Notes: generated by a model not told the origin, from the letters alone. Shown: positions 6,772-14,149, counted from the first letter of the stretch. The stretch is 14,338 nucleotides of DNA from CAAGNP01 sp045644725 (GCA_045644725.1 JAZRHK010000042.1:1-14338), one strand, 5' to 3'. Program-made: numbers and translations.

Positions 6772-8461
6772 TTTTCAGTTTCATGCCAGGATAGATCTTG
6801 GCACCTGACTTCATCCCATTGAGATCCATAATGTTCTGAGCACTTACGCCAGGGAATTTCTTGGCAATGTCCCATAGATTGTCACCCGATTTTACTGTGT
6901 AGATGACATATCCGCCGGAGGTAGTGGTGCTTGGCTTAGAACTGCCTGATGACTTGGCAGATGCCACCGGACCGCCACCTTTATATATTACAAGTCTCTG
7001 ACCTACACGTATGTTTGTCTTGACACCGTTCCAGCGCTGGATGTCTTTTACCTTTACTCCATATTTGATGGCGATATGGCTGAGTGTCTCTCCGCTCTTC
7101 ACTTTGTGGGTGATCCTTTGTGAATTTGATGAGCCGCTCTCTTTGATCTTCTTCAGAGTGGCGGGGCTGAAATATACTGAGTCCCTGTATTTGTAGATAG
7201 CATTTTCATTTTCCACAAATCTGGCTGTATAGTTATAAGGTATACGGAGGATGTACTCTCTCTCCACACCAGGTACTATATCGTGAAGATATTGTGGGTT
7301 GAGATCTCTGAGCTGCTGCTTTGGCAGGCCAGTGTAGTGTTCTACCTGATCGAAGTGGAGCATTTTGGTAACCTTGATGGTATCTGTATGGACAGGCATA
7401 CTAATGGGCGCAGGGGTGAGCTGATGCTCCTGATAGTAGTTCATCATATATAGAGCTGCAATGAATGAAGGGATATATCCCCTTGTCTCCCTTGGTAGGA
7501 ATGGATATACATCCCATATCTCTTTTGATCCGCCTGCTCTTCTTATGGCTTTGTTCACATTTCCCGCACCGCAGTTGTATGATGCAATGGCAAGTGGCCA
7601 GTCACCGAACATTCTGTAGGCATCCTGAAGGTATTTTGCCGCTGCATGGCAGGATTTGATTGGGTCCATACGTTCGTCAACATATGAGTTGATTAGGAGA
7701 TTGTATCTTATGGCTGTGCCGTACATGAACTGCCACATTCCTTTGGCTTTTACCCTAGATACAGCCCTGGGATTTAGGGCTGACTCTATGATAGCCATAG
7801 CCTTCAGCTCCAGAGGAAGCTGGTATTGGTCGAAGATCTCCTCTATTATAGGCATGTAGTATTTGCATAGGCCGAGCATGCTTTCAGACTGCTTGGCGAT
7901 TCTCTCGGTGTATGTGATGATGTAGTTCCTAATGATGCTGTTATATGGAACAGAGATGAATGAATTCATCTTCTGAAGTCTCTCTATGTATACTGAGTCC
8001 GGAATGTTGGACAGAAGGAATGCTGTGTCGAGGTCAATATTCTTCTCCAGATTTTCCAGTAGCTCCAGATTCTTCTGATGGTACCAGATGCTCATAAGTG
8101 AGTCGGTATCCTCTATGGTAAGGGAGTCATTTGGCACATAATCAGGTGTGGCCAAATCGAGGGTCCCTGAATTGAGCGTGTCGGATGAAGTGATTAGTTC
8201 GTAGTCATTAATTTCCATTCTCAAAGTGTCAATAAGTCTCAACAGTGAGTCGTTTGCAGTGCATAGACTGTCTCTCTGTTTGAGGAGACTGGGACGTCTT
8301 TCGTCTTTTGGAGGAAATATCTTTTTAAAGAAATCGTTGTTCTTTTTCTTTTTGCCCGTAACTGTTGTGGATGTGGTATCGGATACCTCAGCCTTTTGTG
8401 CATAAAGAGTAGGGGAAGTGAGAATGGAGAAAATAAAGATGGCTAATAATAGTCGCTTCAT
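6755..8461 (-). CDS. mltD: MltD-like membrane-bound lytic murein transglycosylase with LysM repeats
   Basis: The enzyme cleaves the MurNAc-GlcNAc bond of peptidoglycan to give 1,6-anhydro ends. The 568-residue chain has a signal peptide (MKRLLLAIFIFSILTSPTLYAQ; AxAQ-like cut near 20), a low-complexity S/T/K/D-rich region to about 150, and an SLT domain at about 205-330. The catalytic glutamate is E226 in AIIESALNP; the family motifs GMWQFM (241-246) and SYNCGAGN (294-301) follow. LysM 1 is at ~452-494 (KVKSGETLSHIA) and LysM 2 at ~520-565 (TVKSGDNLWDIA). A weaker LysM-like stretch lies at ~365-407. No lipobox is seen, so it is probably periplasmic rather than a lipoprotein. It starts 6 bases after the DUF5683 stop and is the last gene of the parA-parB-DUF5683-mltD run. 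Confidence 0.93.
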   Translation of the reverse strand: MKRLLLAIFIFSILTSPTLYAQKAEVSDTTSTTVTGKKKKNNDFFKKIFPPKDERRPSLLKQRDSLCTANDSLLRLIDTLRMEINDYELITSSDTLNSGTLDLATPDYVPNDSLTIEDTDSLMSIWYHQKNLELLENLEKNIDLDTAFLLSNIPDSVYIERLQKMNSFISVPYNSIIRNYIITYTERIAKQSESMLGLCKYYMPIIEEIFDQYQLPLELKAMAIIESALNPRAVSRVKAKGMWQFMYGTAIRYNLLINSYVDERMDPIKSCHAAAKYLQDAYRMFGDWPLAIASYNCGAGNVNKAIRRAGGSKEIWDVYPFLPRETRGYIPSFIAALYMMNYYQEHQLTPAPISMPVHTDTIKVTKMLHFDQVEHYTGLPKQQLRDLNPQYLHDIVPGVEREYILRIPYNYTARFVENENAIYKYRDSVYFSPATLKKIKESGSSNSQRITHKVKSGETLSHIAIKYGVKVKDIQRWNGVKTNIRVGQRLVIYKGGGPVASAKSSGSSKPSTTTSGGYVIYTVKSGDNLWDIAKKFPGVSAQNIMDLNGMKSGAKIYPGMKLKIKKSK

Positions 8462-8467
8462 AAAATG

Positions 8468-9400
8468 TTAGAATGATAAATTTATTTGTAGCCCAAATGA
8501 GTTTTGCCCCATCTGGGTAATATTCTGATTTAAATTTGGTGTGCCTATTGGGGTGATGATGGCGGGCGCCAGATCCACCGAAAGGTCGTCGGAGATCTCA
8601 AATCCGTGCATAGTCGCAAAAACATTGGCGTCAATCACCTGCAGGAGGTACACAGCAGCTGTGGCGAGAATGGAGTAGTCCCTCATGCGGCGGAATGTGT
8701 CCCTATAGTGTTTCAGGTTGTCTGCCGATACACCACTGGTGTAGCCTCCATTTGGATCAGTTGCCTGATTGTAAAGATCCCTGTATCGTGTATATTGTTT
8801 CGCGTTGTAGTTCCATGCATAGCCGGCGACTGCCAAACCTGTGTACCAGATGGGTATGTGCCAGTAGTCCTTATTGTATATCTGTCCCAATCCGGGCAGG
8901 AGCAGTGAGTACAGGGTAGCCCTGGTAGGGTCCGGATCCAACTTGGATTCGTAGTTGACTACTCCATCCATTACAGAACCCCAATAGCATAGCGCAGCCC
9001 CTGCAAACATTATCGTGCTCAATGTCCTGTGCGAGGGGTCTCCTGTTTTCTTGTACTTGGCCAGAAAATAACCGCCAGTGCCGGCAAAGCCTCCGATACT
9101 CAAGTAGATAACTGGAAGTTTCCAGTAGTCTTTATTGTAAATTTGTGCTGTTCCGGGGAGGACAAGTGCGCCTCCGAACATCCAGCTCATCCTGATGGTG
9201 TCTTTGTGTGCCAGACCATTGAAGTAATCTTTGAAGGAGAATATTTGTGATGCAGATATGGTGTCGTTTTCCATGGATGTGTCATTATTGCCACCAAAAA
9301 AACTTCCACCTCCGTTTTCACCCATGCCGAAATTGAATTGGGCAAAACATGAGATAGAGCAATAAAGAAGCAATATGGATAGGACTACTCTTTTCTGCAC
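8468..9400 (-). CDS. DUF5683-type membrane protein with an internal duplication
   Basis: This 310-residue protein resembles the DUF5683 family of Bacteroidota, whose function is not known to me. The start is GTG at 9400; the next in-frame ATG would remove the signal-like N-terminus (MQKRVVLSILLLYCSISCFA, ending AQ at 20-21). A glycine/serine-rich linker (22-50) precedes two copies of a helical module: LPGTAQIYNKDYWKLPVIY at ~81-99 and LPGLGQIYNKDYWHIPIWY at ~168-186, each followed by hydrophobic membrane-like segments. A third hydrophobic stretch is at ~243-257, and the C-terminus ends in the barrel-like LQINLSF. It sits between parB (12 bases) and mltD (6 bases), suggesting an envelope protein co-made with partition and wall enzymes. 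Confidence 0.82.
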   Translation of the reverse strand: MQKRVVLSILLLYCSISCFAQFNFGMGENGGGSFFGGNNDTSMENDTISASQIFSFKDYFNGLAHKDTIRMSWMFGGALVLPGTAQIYNKDYWKLPVIYLSIGGFAGTGGYFLAKYKKTGDPSHRTLSTIMFAGAALCYWGSVMDGVVNYESKLDPDPTRATLYSLLLPGLGQIYNKDYWHIPIWYTGLAVAGYAWNYNAKQYTRYRDLYNQATDPNGGYTSGVSADNLKHYRDTFRRMRDYSILATAAVYLLQVIDANVFATMHGFEISDDLSVDLAPAIITPIGTPNLNQNITQMGQNSFGLQINLSF

Positions 9401-9412
9401 GGTCTCTGTTCT

Positions 9413-10318
9413 CTATTGTTTGATCCCCTCCAGGTCCTTAAGGAATGTCTCCACCTCCTGGTCATTCTTGAATTGTATGGTGATGCTCCCTTTGCCTTTA
9501 TCGTCCCTTTTAAGGCTGATGTTATTATTGAAATATCTTCCCACTATTTCCAGAACCCTATAGTGCGAGTCCGGAAGGTGGACAGGGTTCTCCACTTTTT
9601 TAGGGGTAGAGTTCTGCAGTGCTTTGGCTTTCTGCTCTGCCTGTCTTACAGAGAGGTCATTTTTAATGATAAGCTCGCATAGCTGGAGCTGTATGTCTGT
9701 CTCTTCGATAGAGAGGATACACTTGGCATGTCCCATGGATATTTTACCCTTCCTAAGAGCCAATTGTACTTGAGCAGGGAGTTTGAGAAGTCGCAGGTAG
9801 TTTGTAACTGTGGCCCGTTTCTTTCCCACTCTTTCTGCCATGGCCTCCTGGGTAAGTTCGCACTCTTCGATAAGTCTCTGGAAACTGAGGGCCACCTCTA
9901 TTGCATCAAGGTTCTCCCTCTGGATGTTCTCCACGATTGCCATTTCGAGCATCCCCTGGTCATCAGCCTTGCGGATATAGGCGGGGATATGGGTGAGGCC
10001 AGCCATCCTGGCTGCCCTGAATCTTCTTTCTCCACTGATGATCTGATACTTGCCGTCCTCTACTGCCCTCACTGTGATAGGCTGGATCAGACCGAGCTGT
10101 TTGATAGAATCTGCCAGCGCCTCAAGAGCCTCTTCTTCAAAAACTGTACGTGGCTGGAATGGATTGGTAGTGATATCATCCAATGGGATCTCAGATATAG
10201 ATACCGGGCTGGATACGGGACCGGGTATAGTTGCCGTATGTGTGTGAGGTTCGTATTTCCCTTCATAACCGGATATGAGGGCTCCGAGACCTTTTCCTAA
10301 TGCAGATTTCTTAGCCAT
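9413..10318 (-). CDS. parB: Chromosome partitioning protein ParB (Spo0J/Noc family)
   Basis: ParB is a CTP-dependent clamp that loads at parS sites and works with ParA to segregate the origin region. The 301-residue protein opens with KSALGKGLGALIS, the usual ParA-contacting leader of chromosomal ParB. It has the CTP-binding boxes GERRFRA at 96-102 and ENIQRE at 130-135, and a helix-turn-helix at ~155-176 (LTQEAMAERVGKKRATVTNYL) for parS recognition. A C-terminal dimerisation segment covers about 245-301. It starts 6 bases after the parA stop, so the two are coupled. I searched for a match to the GTTTCACGTGAAAC-type parS and found none in the window. Confidence 0.96.
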   Translation of the reverse strand: MAKKSALGKGLGALISGYEGKYEPHTHTATIPGPVSSPVSISEIPLDDITTNPFQPRTVFEEEALEALADSIKQLGLIQPITVRAVEDGKYQIISGERRFRAARMAGLTHIPAYIRKADDQGMLEMAIVENIQRENLDAIEVALSFQRLIEECELTQEAMAERVGKKRATVTNYLRLLKLPAQVQLALRKGKISMGHAKCILSIEETDIQLQLCELIIKNDLSVRQAEQKAKALQNSTPKKVENPVHLPDSHYRVLEIVGRYFNNNISLKRDDKGKGSITIQFKNDQEVETFLKDLEGIKQ

Positions 10319-10324
10319 AGTATC

Positions 10325-11092
10325 TTATGAGTTCTTTTTGATTATTTCTTTTGCCAAATTCAGATAGTTATTGGAGCCAGGGGATACTGCATCGTACAGG
10401 ATGGCGGGCTTGCCGTGTGACGGTGCCTCGCTCAATCTGACATTTCTTTGGATGAGGGTGTTGAATACCATTGCTCCGAAGTGCTGTCTTACTTCCTCCA
10501 CCACTTGGTTTGCCAAGCGGAGACGTCCGTCAAACATTGTGAGAAGAAATCCCTCAATGGTAAGGGCCGGATTAAGTTTGTTTTGCACAAGTTTGATGGT
10601 ATTGAGGAGCTTTCCAAGTCCCTCAAGTGCGAAAAATTCACACTGTACGGGGATGATGACAGAGTCCGCTGCTGTCAGTGAATTGATGGTAATCAAGCCA
10701 AGAGACGGCGAGCAGTCTATGATGATGTACTCGTATTTGTCAATTACTTTGGATAGTGCCTTCTTGAGGACAGACTCACGGTCCTCAATGGAGAGCATTT
10801 CTATCTCTGCACCCACCAGATTGATGTGAGATGGGACAAGTTTGAGGTCTGCTATCTCGGTATCCAGTGTTACTTCTTCAAATGTCCTTTCGCCGATGAG
10901 TACCTCATAAAGGGTTCTGGTCGAATCAGAATCTGGGTCGAAGTTGAGTCCTGAAGTGGCATTGGCCTGTGGATCGGCATCAATGAGGAGAGTTTTTTTC
11001 TCCATAACTGCCAATGAAGCTGCCAGATTTATAGCAGTGGTAGTCTTTCCTACTCCACCTTTTTGGTTTGCGATAGCTATTACTTTTCCCAT
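10325..11092 (-). CDS. parA: Chromosome partitioning ATPase ParA (Soj)
   Basis: ParA is a Walker-type ATPase that binds nucleoid DNA nonspecifically and is released by ParB, pulling the origin region apart. From the ATG at 11092 the protein is 255 residues, beginning MGKVIAIANQKGGVGKTTT; the deviant Walker A KGGVGKTT is at 11-18, the A' region DADPQANATSG at ~38-48, and the Walker B-like YIIIDCSPSLG lies near 125-135. A TTG at 11110 would add six residues; I prefer the ATG because it sits right at the family N-terminus. It is the first gene of the parA-parB-DUF5683-mltD run. The short leader and lack of an extended N-terminal DNA-binding domain mark it as the chromosomal Soj type rather than a P1-like plasmid ParA. 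Confidence 0.96.
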   Translation of the reverse strand: MGKVIAIANQKGGVGKTTTAINLAASLAVMEKKTLLIDADPQANATSGLNFDPDSDSTRTLYEVLIGERTFEEVTLDTEIADLKLVPSHINLVGAEIEMLSIEDRESVLKKALSKVIDKYEYIIIDCSPSLGLITINSLTAADSVIIPVQCEFFALEGLGKLLNTIKLVQNKLNPALTIEGFLLTMFDGRLRLANQVVEEVRQHFGAMVFNTLIQRNVRLSEAPSHGKPAILYDAVSPGSNNYLNLAKEIIKKNS

Positions 11093-11117
11093 AATTGATA
11101 TTTTCTCCAATAACGAG

Positions 11118-11125
11118 CAAATTTA
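11118..11125 (-). promoter_or_regulatory. Probable -7 element for the parAB operon
   Basis: On the minus strand this reads TAAATTTG, a perfect TAnnTTTG, about 26 bases before the parA ATG at 11092; the predicted start of transcription is near 11113. The expected -33 position has no TTTG, so only half of the promoter is convincing. Confidence 0.5.
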
Positions 11126-11133
11126 CAAAATCT

Positions 11134-11164
11134 TTTTATCTGCGCGATAATTATGTTAGATTTG
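11134..11164 (+). promoter_or_regulatory. Probable promoter of the lipid kinase gene
   Basis: TAGATTTG at 11157-11164 matches TAnnTTTG exactly. Nineteen bases upstream is TTTT (11134-11137), three of four bases of the -33 TTTG. Transcription would start near 11170, about 20 bases before the ATG at 11190. It is divergent from, and interleaved close to, the parA promoter. Confidence 0.55.
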
Positions 11165-11189
11165 TCCCACATTTATAAACATATTCAGT

Positions 11190-12119
11190 ATGAATGGAGC
11201 AAAATGGATGGTCATTGCCAATCCTAAAGCAGGTAAAAATAAGGTTCTGGAAGAGTGGCATCTGATAGATGGAGCATTGAAGGATGCGGGTGTGATATTT
11301 GATGCAGTGTTTTCCAAGAGTAAATACCACTCGATTGAGTTGGCGGTAAAGGCTATCAGAGATGGTTACAGGCATATCATTGCCGTAGGTGGGGATGGAA
11401 CAATCCATGAAGTGGTGAACGGAATCTTTATGCAAAAGGAGGTGCCGGCATCAGATATTGTACTGGGTGTAATCCCTGCAGGTTCAGGAAACGACTGGGT
11501 GAAGATGTACGGAATCCCTTCAGACTATGTCGGATGTGCCGGGATAATTGCAGCAGCAAGGGTGGTGAAGCAGGACATTTTCCGTATAGAGGCGGAAGAG
11601 TCGAAGGTTAGGCAGAGCAGATATATGATCAACGGCTCAGGAATCGGGTTGGATGCTATTATTTGTCGTGAGTGTAATGCCATGAAGGAGAAAGGGCAGA
11701 GTGGCAAATGGATATATGTCAAGGCTGCAGCAAAATCATTTTTGAAGATGAGTCCCAAATTCTTCCGTGTGGAGGTAGATGGTGAGGTATTCTTCAGCGG
11801 CAAGGCTCTGTCGGTGGCATTGGCAAACGGAGTATACAGTGGCGGTGGGATGATTCAGGCTCCGGATGCCGTGATGGATGACGGATTGGTGAATGTTACT
11901 GTCATAGGCAATATGTCAAGACCCAAGATTCTGGTCCGTTTCAAGGAGCTCTTTACAGGTAGAATCTATCAGATCCCCGGTGTTTCCCATACCGTAGGCA
12001 AAAGTGTCAGAATCTTCATTGATGGGGGGGAATTCCCTGTCGAGGTGGATGGAGAGGTTATCGGGGGGACACCCGCAGAACTTACAGTGCTGCCTAAGGC
12101 GCTCAATGTAGTCTGCTGA
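11190..12119 (+). CDS. Diacylglycerol kinase family lipid kinase (YegS/DgkB-like)
   Basis: This 309-residue cytosolic or membrane-peripheral kinase belongs to the DAGK catalytic family, which phosphorylates diacylglycerol or related lipids with ATP. Motifs are ANPKAGKNK at 10-18, the nucleotide-binding GGDGT at 67-71 followed by EVVNG, and PAGSGND at 96-102. The second domain includes NGVYSGGGM (near 210-220) and DGLVNVTVIG, then a beta-rich C-terminus with VEVDGE near 287-292, all standard for DgkB/YegS. The ATG at 11190 has a promoter-like sequence at the right distance. It is monocistronic between divergent parA and convergent priA, with 4 bases to the priA stop. Substrate (diacylglycerol, phosphatidylglycerol or a sphingoid base, which many Bacteroidota make) is not decidable here. 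Confidence 0.92.
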   Translation: MNGAKWMVIANPKAGKNKVLEEWHLIDGALKDAGVIFDAVFSKSKYHSIELAVKAIRDGYRHIIAVGGDGTIHEVVNGIFMQKEVPASDIVLGVIPAGSGNDWVKMYGIPSDYVGCAGIIAAARVVKQDIFRIEAEESKVRQSRYMINGSGIGLDAIICRECNAMKEKGQSGKWIYVKAAAKSFLKMSPKFFRVEVDGEVFFSGKALSVALANGVYSGGGMIQAPDAVMDDGLVNVTVIGNMSRPKILVRFKELFTGRIYQIPGVSHTVGKSVRIFIDGGEFPVEVDGEVIGGTPAELTVLPKALNVVC

Positions 12120-12123
12120 CCTC

Positions 12124-13971
12124 CTAAAGTGGATCGACGTCAATTGTCACATTTTCGAAATAGTAGAGCGCTGATGAAAGTTGGCGCTTTATTTTTTGTC
12201 CGCTTTTGCTCTTGGGGAGGCGTATCTGGAACATGCATTTCCCTTCTGCTATGGGTAAGGGGCCGTCGTAATCTGTAGCACCGGCCTTTGTAATGGCATT
12301 GGAGATCTCCCTGCATTTATCCTCCATTTTCCCGATGCAATTCTCCTGTAGGGTAATCTGGATGATTCTGCTGAAAGGTGGAAGATTCATTTCGGCGCGA
12401 TCCTGAAGCAATGTTTCAAAGGGGATCTTTCCGCAGAGGTATCCGAAGATATTGTGGCGGTAAAGTGAGGTCTGGAGTATAACCCGACCGTCCCCTTTTC
12501 CCCCTTTGGCTAGTTCGGCAATCCTGGATATCTGGTGAATGGCACGCTCTTCTGCCCTGAAATTTTTGGGAGAAAGGAGTGCCTCGCCGTGGATTACCAC
12601 AATAAGGGATGGCTTGCTTTTGAGAGCTTCTATTTGCTGGATGTCGGTGAATATCTCCACTTTGGTGGTACCCAATGCCTCTTCAAGTTCAGGGCGCCAC
12701 TCGCTCTCCTCTTGCGGGTATGCCCATTTGGGGCGGAAGATGGCTGCTCTGGCCCCTTTTGCAGCGCTTTGGCGCAATGCTGCCAGTGCAATGTTTGTGA
12801 GAGACCCTTTAGTGGATCCGGTGTGGAACTCTTTGGTGAAGTCCACTATCTGCAAAGATCCGGCAGTGTTGCCGGTCTGGCTGGGTGATGTATCCTGTTG
12901 AATGGACAGCTCCCTGTATTTCCCTGTCATTACATTGTGCAGGGTCTCGAATGATGGGTTAGGAGAGCCTAATATGATATCTGCGTTATGTAATTGGGCC
13001 AATATAAGGGCAGTGTCCCTCCCGTGGTAACGGGGTGTGGGTTCTGACTGCTTGTAAAGGGGACTGTGCTCCTCATCTACGATGACAAGACCCAGATTTC
13101 TGAATGGGAGGAAAAGTGCCGAGCGGAGGCCGATAATGATATGGGGCGAGAGAAGGTCTCCCGTACTGCACGCAGTCTCCGGTGACGGATGGAAGGATCC
13201 CCCATTTTCGTGGAGGAGAGCCTTGGTAGCTTCACGTCTTTTGGCCGTGGTCTGTCCGGAGTGGTATGTTATGATCCTGGCTGCAAAGTGAGGGGAGAGG
13301 GCCTTCTCCATTTTGCGGCAAGCGGCTATGTCGGGGGTGAGGATAAGGGTGCACTTTCCTTCCTGGACCGTTTTGGCGATAATCTCCAGGTACAGGTTGT
13401 CCTTTGTGGATGTCTCCTGGAGTGTCCTTAGGAATTTGGGCACGAAATGGGCTGTTTTTGTCCCCAAGGAGGTGTTGTTCGGGTATTCGGGCACAGAATC
13501 GGTGGTTTTCGTGCCCAAAGTGTCTGATTCTGGTGTTGCGGGCACAGAATCGGTGGTTTTCGTGCCCAAAGTGTCTGTGTCTGCTGTTCCGGTCACGGAA
13601 TCGGCGTTTTTAGTCCCCGCAGCTCTCTCACGTTTGGTGAGAAGTTCCATCAGAAATGGTGTGGCAGCTTTGAGGGCCTCCCCAGAACTGCACATATAGT
13701 ATTCTGATATTGTGCGCCAGAACCGTATATCTTCAGGTGTTGCAGTAATCTCTGTGTCGATGGCGAGAATGTCCCTCACTTTCTTGGCATCGTAGCGGGG
13801 GGTATCGGTAATCTCTTCGACAAAACCTTTGTACTTGCGGTAGCCAAGCATCACCTCCACCCTTGAGCCGATCTGGAGATTGGGCAAAAATTCATCGGGG
13901 ACAGAATAGGTTACTGTGTCCCGAAATCTTACTGGAATGATTACCTGAATATATGTTTTTGCCCCGTTCAT
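12124..13971 (-). CDS. priA: Divergent, reduced PriA-like primosomal protein N' (helicase motifs degenerate, zinc cluster absent)
   Basis: PriA recognises stalled forks and reloads the replicative helicase. This 615-residue homologue is shorter than usual (about 730-830). Residues 1-110 resemble the 3'-DNA-binding domain (SVPDEF, VEVMLGYRKYKGFV, then YYMCSSGEALKAATP). Residues ~119-180 are a 17-residue tandem repeat, where a winged-helix domain is expected. Lobe 1 follows: the Walker A place reads ETSTKD (186-191) instead of GxTGSGKT; HSGQTTAKRRE at 237-247, GLRSALFLPFRNLGLVIVDEEH at 281-302 and YHGRDTA at 315-321 are clear. The paired zinc cysteines are missing: no CxxC occurs. Motif VI QVAGRAGR is reduced to RIAELAKG (483-490). 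The C-terminus (NLPPFSRI, ending IDVDPL) is typical PriA. The frame is intact, so it is probably expressed rather than a pseudogene. Confidence 0.87.
   Translation of the reverse strand: MNGAKTYIQVIIPVRFRDTVTYSVPDEFLPNLQIGSRVEVMLGYRKYKGFVEEITDTPRYDAKKVRDILAIDTEITATPEDIRFWRTISEYYMCSSGEALKAATPFLMELLTKRERAAGTKNADSVTGTADTDTLGTKTTDSVPATPESDTLGTKTTDSVPEYPNNTSLGTKTAHFVPKFLRTLQETSTKDNLYLEIIAKTVQEGKCTLILTPDIAACRKMEKALSPHFAARIITYHSGQTTAKRREATKALLHENGGSFHPSPETACSTGDLLSPHIIIGLRSALFLPFRNLGLVIVDEEHSPLYKQSEPTPRYHGRDTALILAQLHNADIILGSPNPSFETLHNVMTGKYRELSIQQDTSPSQTGNTAGSLQIVDFTKEFHTGSTKGSLTNIALAALRQSAAKGARAAIFRPKWAYPQEESEWRPELEEALGTTKVEIFTDIQQIEALKSKPSLIVVIHGEALLSPKNFRAEERAIHQISRIAELAKGGKGDGRVILQTSLYRHNIFGYLCGKIPFETLLQDRAEMNLPPFSRIIQITLQENCIGKMEDKCREISNAITKAGATDYDGPLPIAEGKCMFQIRLPKSKSGQKIKRQLSSALYYFENVTIDVDPL
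13438..13625 (-). repeat. In-frame 51-bp tandem repeat, about 3.7 copies, inside priA
   Basis: Units begin at 13438, 13489, 13540 and 13591, exactly 51 bases apart; the last is partial. Copies 2 and 3 share their first 38 bases identically (13489-13526 and 13540-13577); copies 1 and 4 are more diverged. Each unit opens with a 28-base imperfect palindrome bounded by GGGCAC and GTGCCC in copies 2 and 3. In the priA frame, units read TKNADSVTGTADTDTLG, TKTTDSVPATPESDTLG, TKTTDSVPEYPNNTSLG and a truncated TKTAHFVPKFL. The array keeps frame (51 = 17 codons) and forms a Thr/Ser/Asp/Pro-rich, probably disordered linker. Confidence 0.95.
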
Positions 13972-13978
13972 TCAGGTG

Positions 13979-13986
13979 CGAAGATA
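13979..13986 (-). promoter_or_regulatory. Possible -7 element for priA
   Basis: The minus strand reads TATCTTCG, one base off TAnnTTTG, only 7 bases upstream of the priA ATG. A transcript from here would be nearly leaderless. No TTTG is found at the -33 distance. Weak. Confidence 0.25.
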
Positions 13987-14024
13987 CAAAAGAAGAGCGA
14001 AGTTGAGAAAAATGATAAATTTAT

Positions 14025-14055
14025 TTTGGTAGTCCAAAAAATAATCCTACATTTG
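14025..14055 (+). promoter_or_regulatory. Bacteroidota-type promoter for tRNA-Phe
   Basis: TTTG at 14025-14028, a spacer of exactly 19 bases, and TACATTTG at 14048-14055 form a perfect TTTG-N19-TAnnTTTG promoter. Transcription would begin near 14061, about ten bases before the mature tRNA 5' end. Confidence 0.85.
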
Positions 14056-14071
14056 CAGTCCCAAAACCGAT

Positions 14072-14144
14072 GGTGCCATAGCTCAGTTGGTAGAGCAAAG
14101 GACTGAAAATCCTTGTGTCCCTGGTTCGATTCCCGGTGGCACCA
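14072..14144 (+). tRNA. tRNA-Phe (anticodon GAA)
   Basis: The 73-base gene folds as a standard cloverleaf. The acceptor stem is GGTGCCA paired with TGGCACC, with discriminator A at 14144. The D arm carries GCTCAGTTGGTAGAGC. The anticodon stem AAGGA/TCCTT encloses CTGAAAA with anticodon GAA at 14105-14107. The T arm contains GGTTCGATTCC. The CCA end is not encoded (the sequence continues CAACAA), so it is added after transcription. The gene stands alone, with its own promoter and terminator. Confidence 0.98.
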
Positions 14145-14149
14145 CAACA

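Noticed and set aside
9728..10300. Plus-strand frame of 190 codons opposite parB
   Set aside because: Shadow of parB, cysteine-rich and without recognisable domains or a promoter.
11190..11207. Lipid kinase and priA both begin MNGAK, suggesting a duplicated 5' end
   Set aside because: Only five residues match and the DNA differs at several third positions and beyond; chance is the simpler explanation.
13313..13699. Plus-strand frame of 128 codons opposite priA with repeated GTESVVFVPK
   Set aside because: It is the mirror of the palindromic 51-bp repeat; outside the repeat it shows no protein character, and priA on the other strand is clearly coding.
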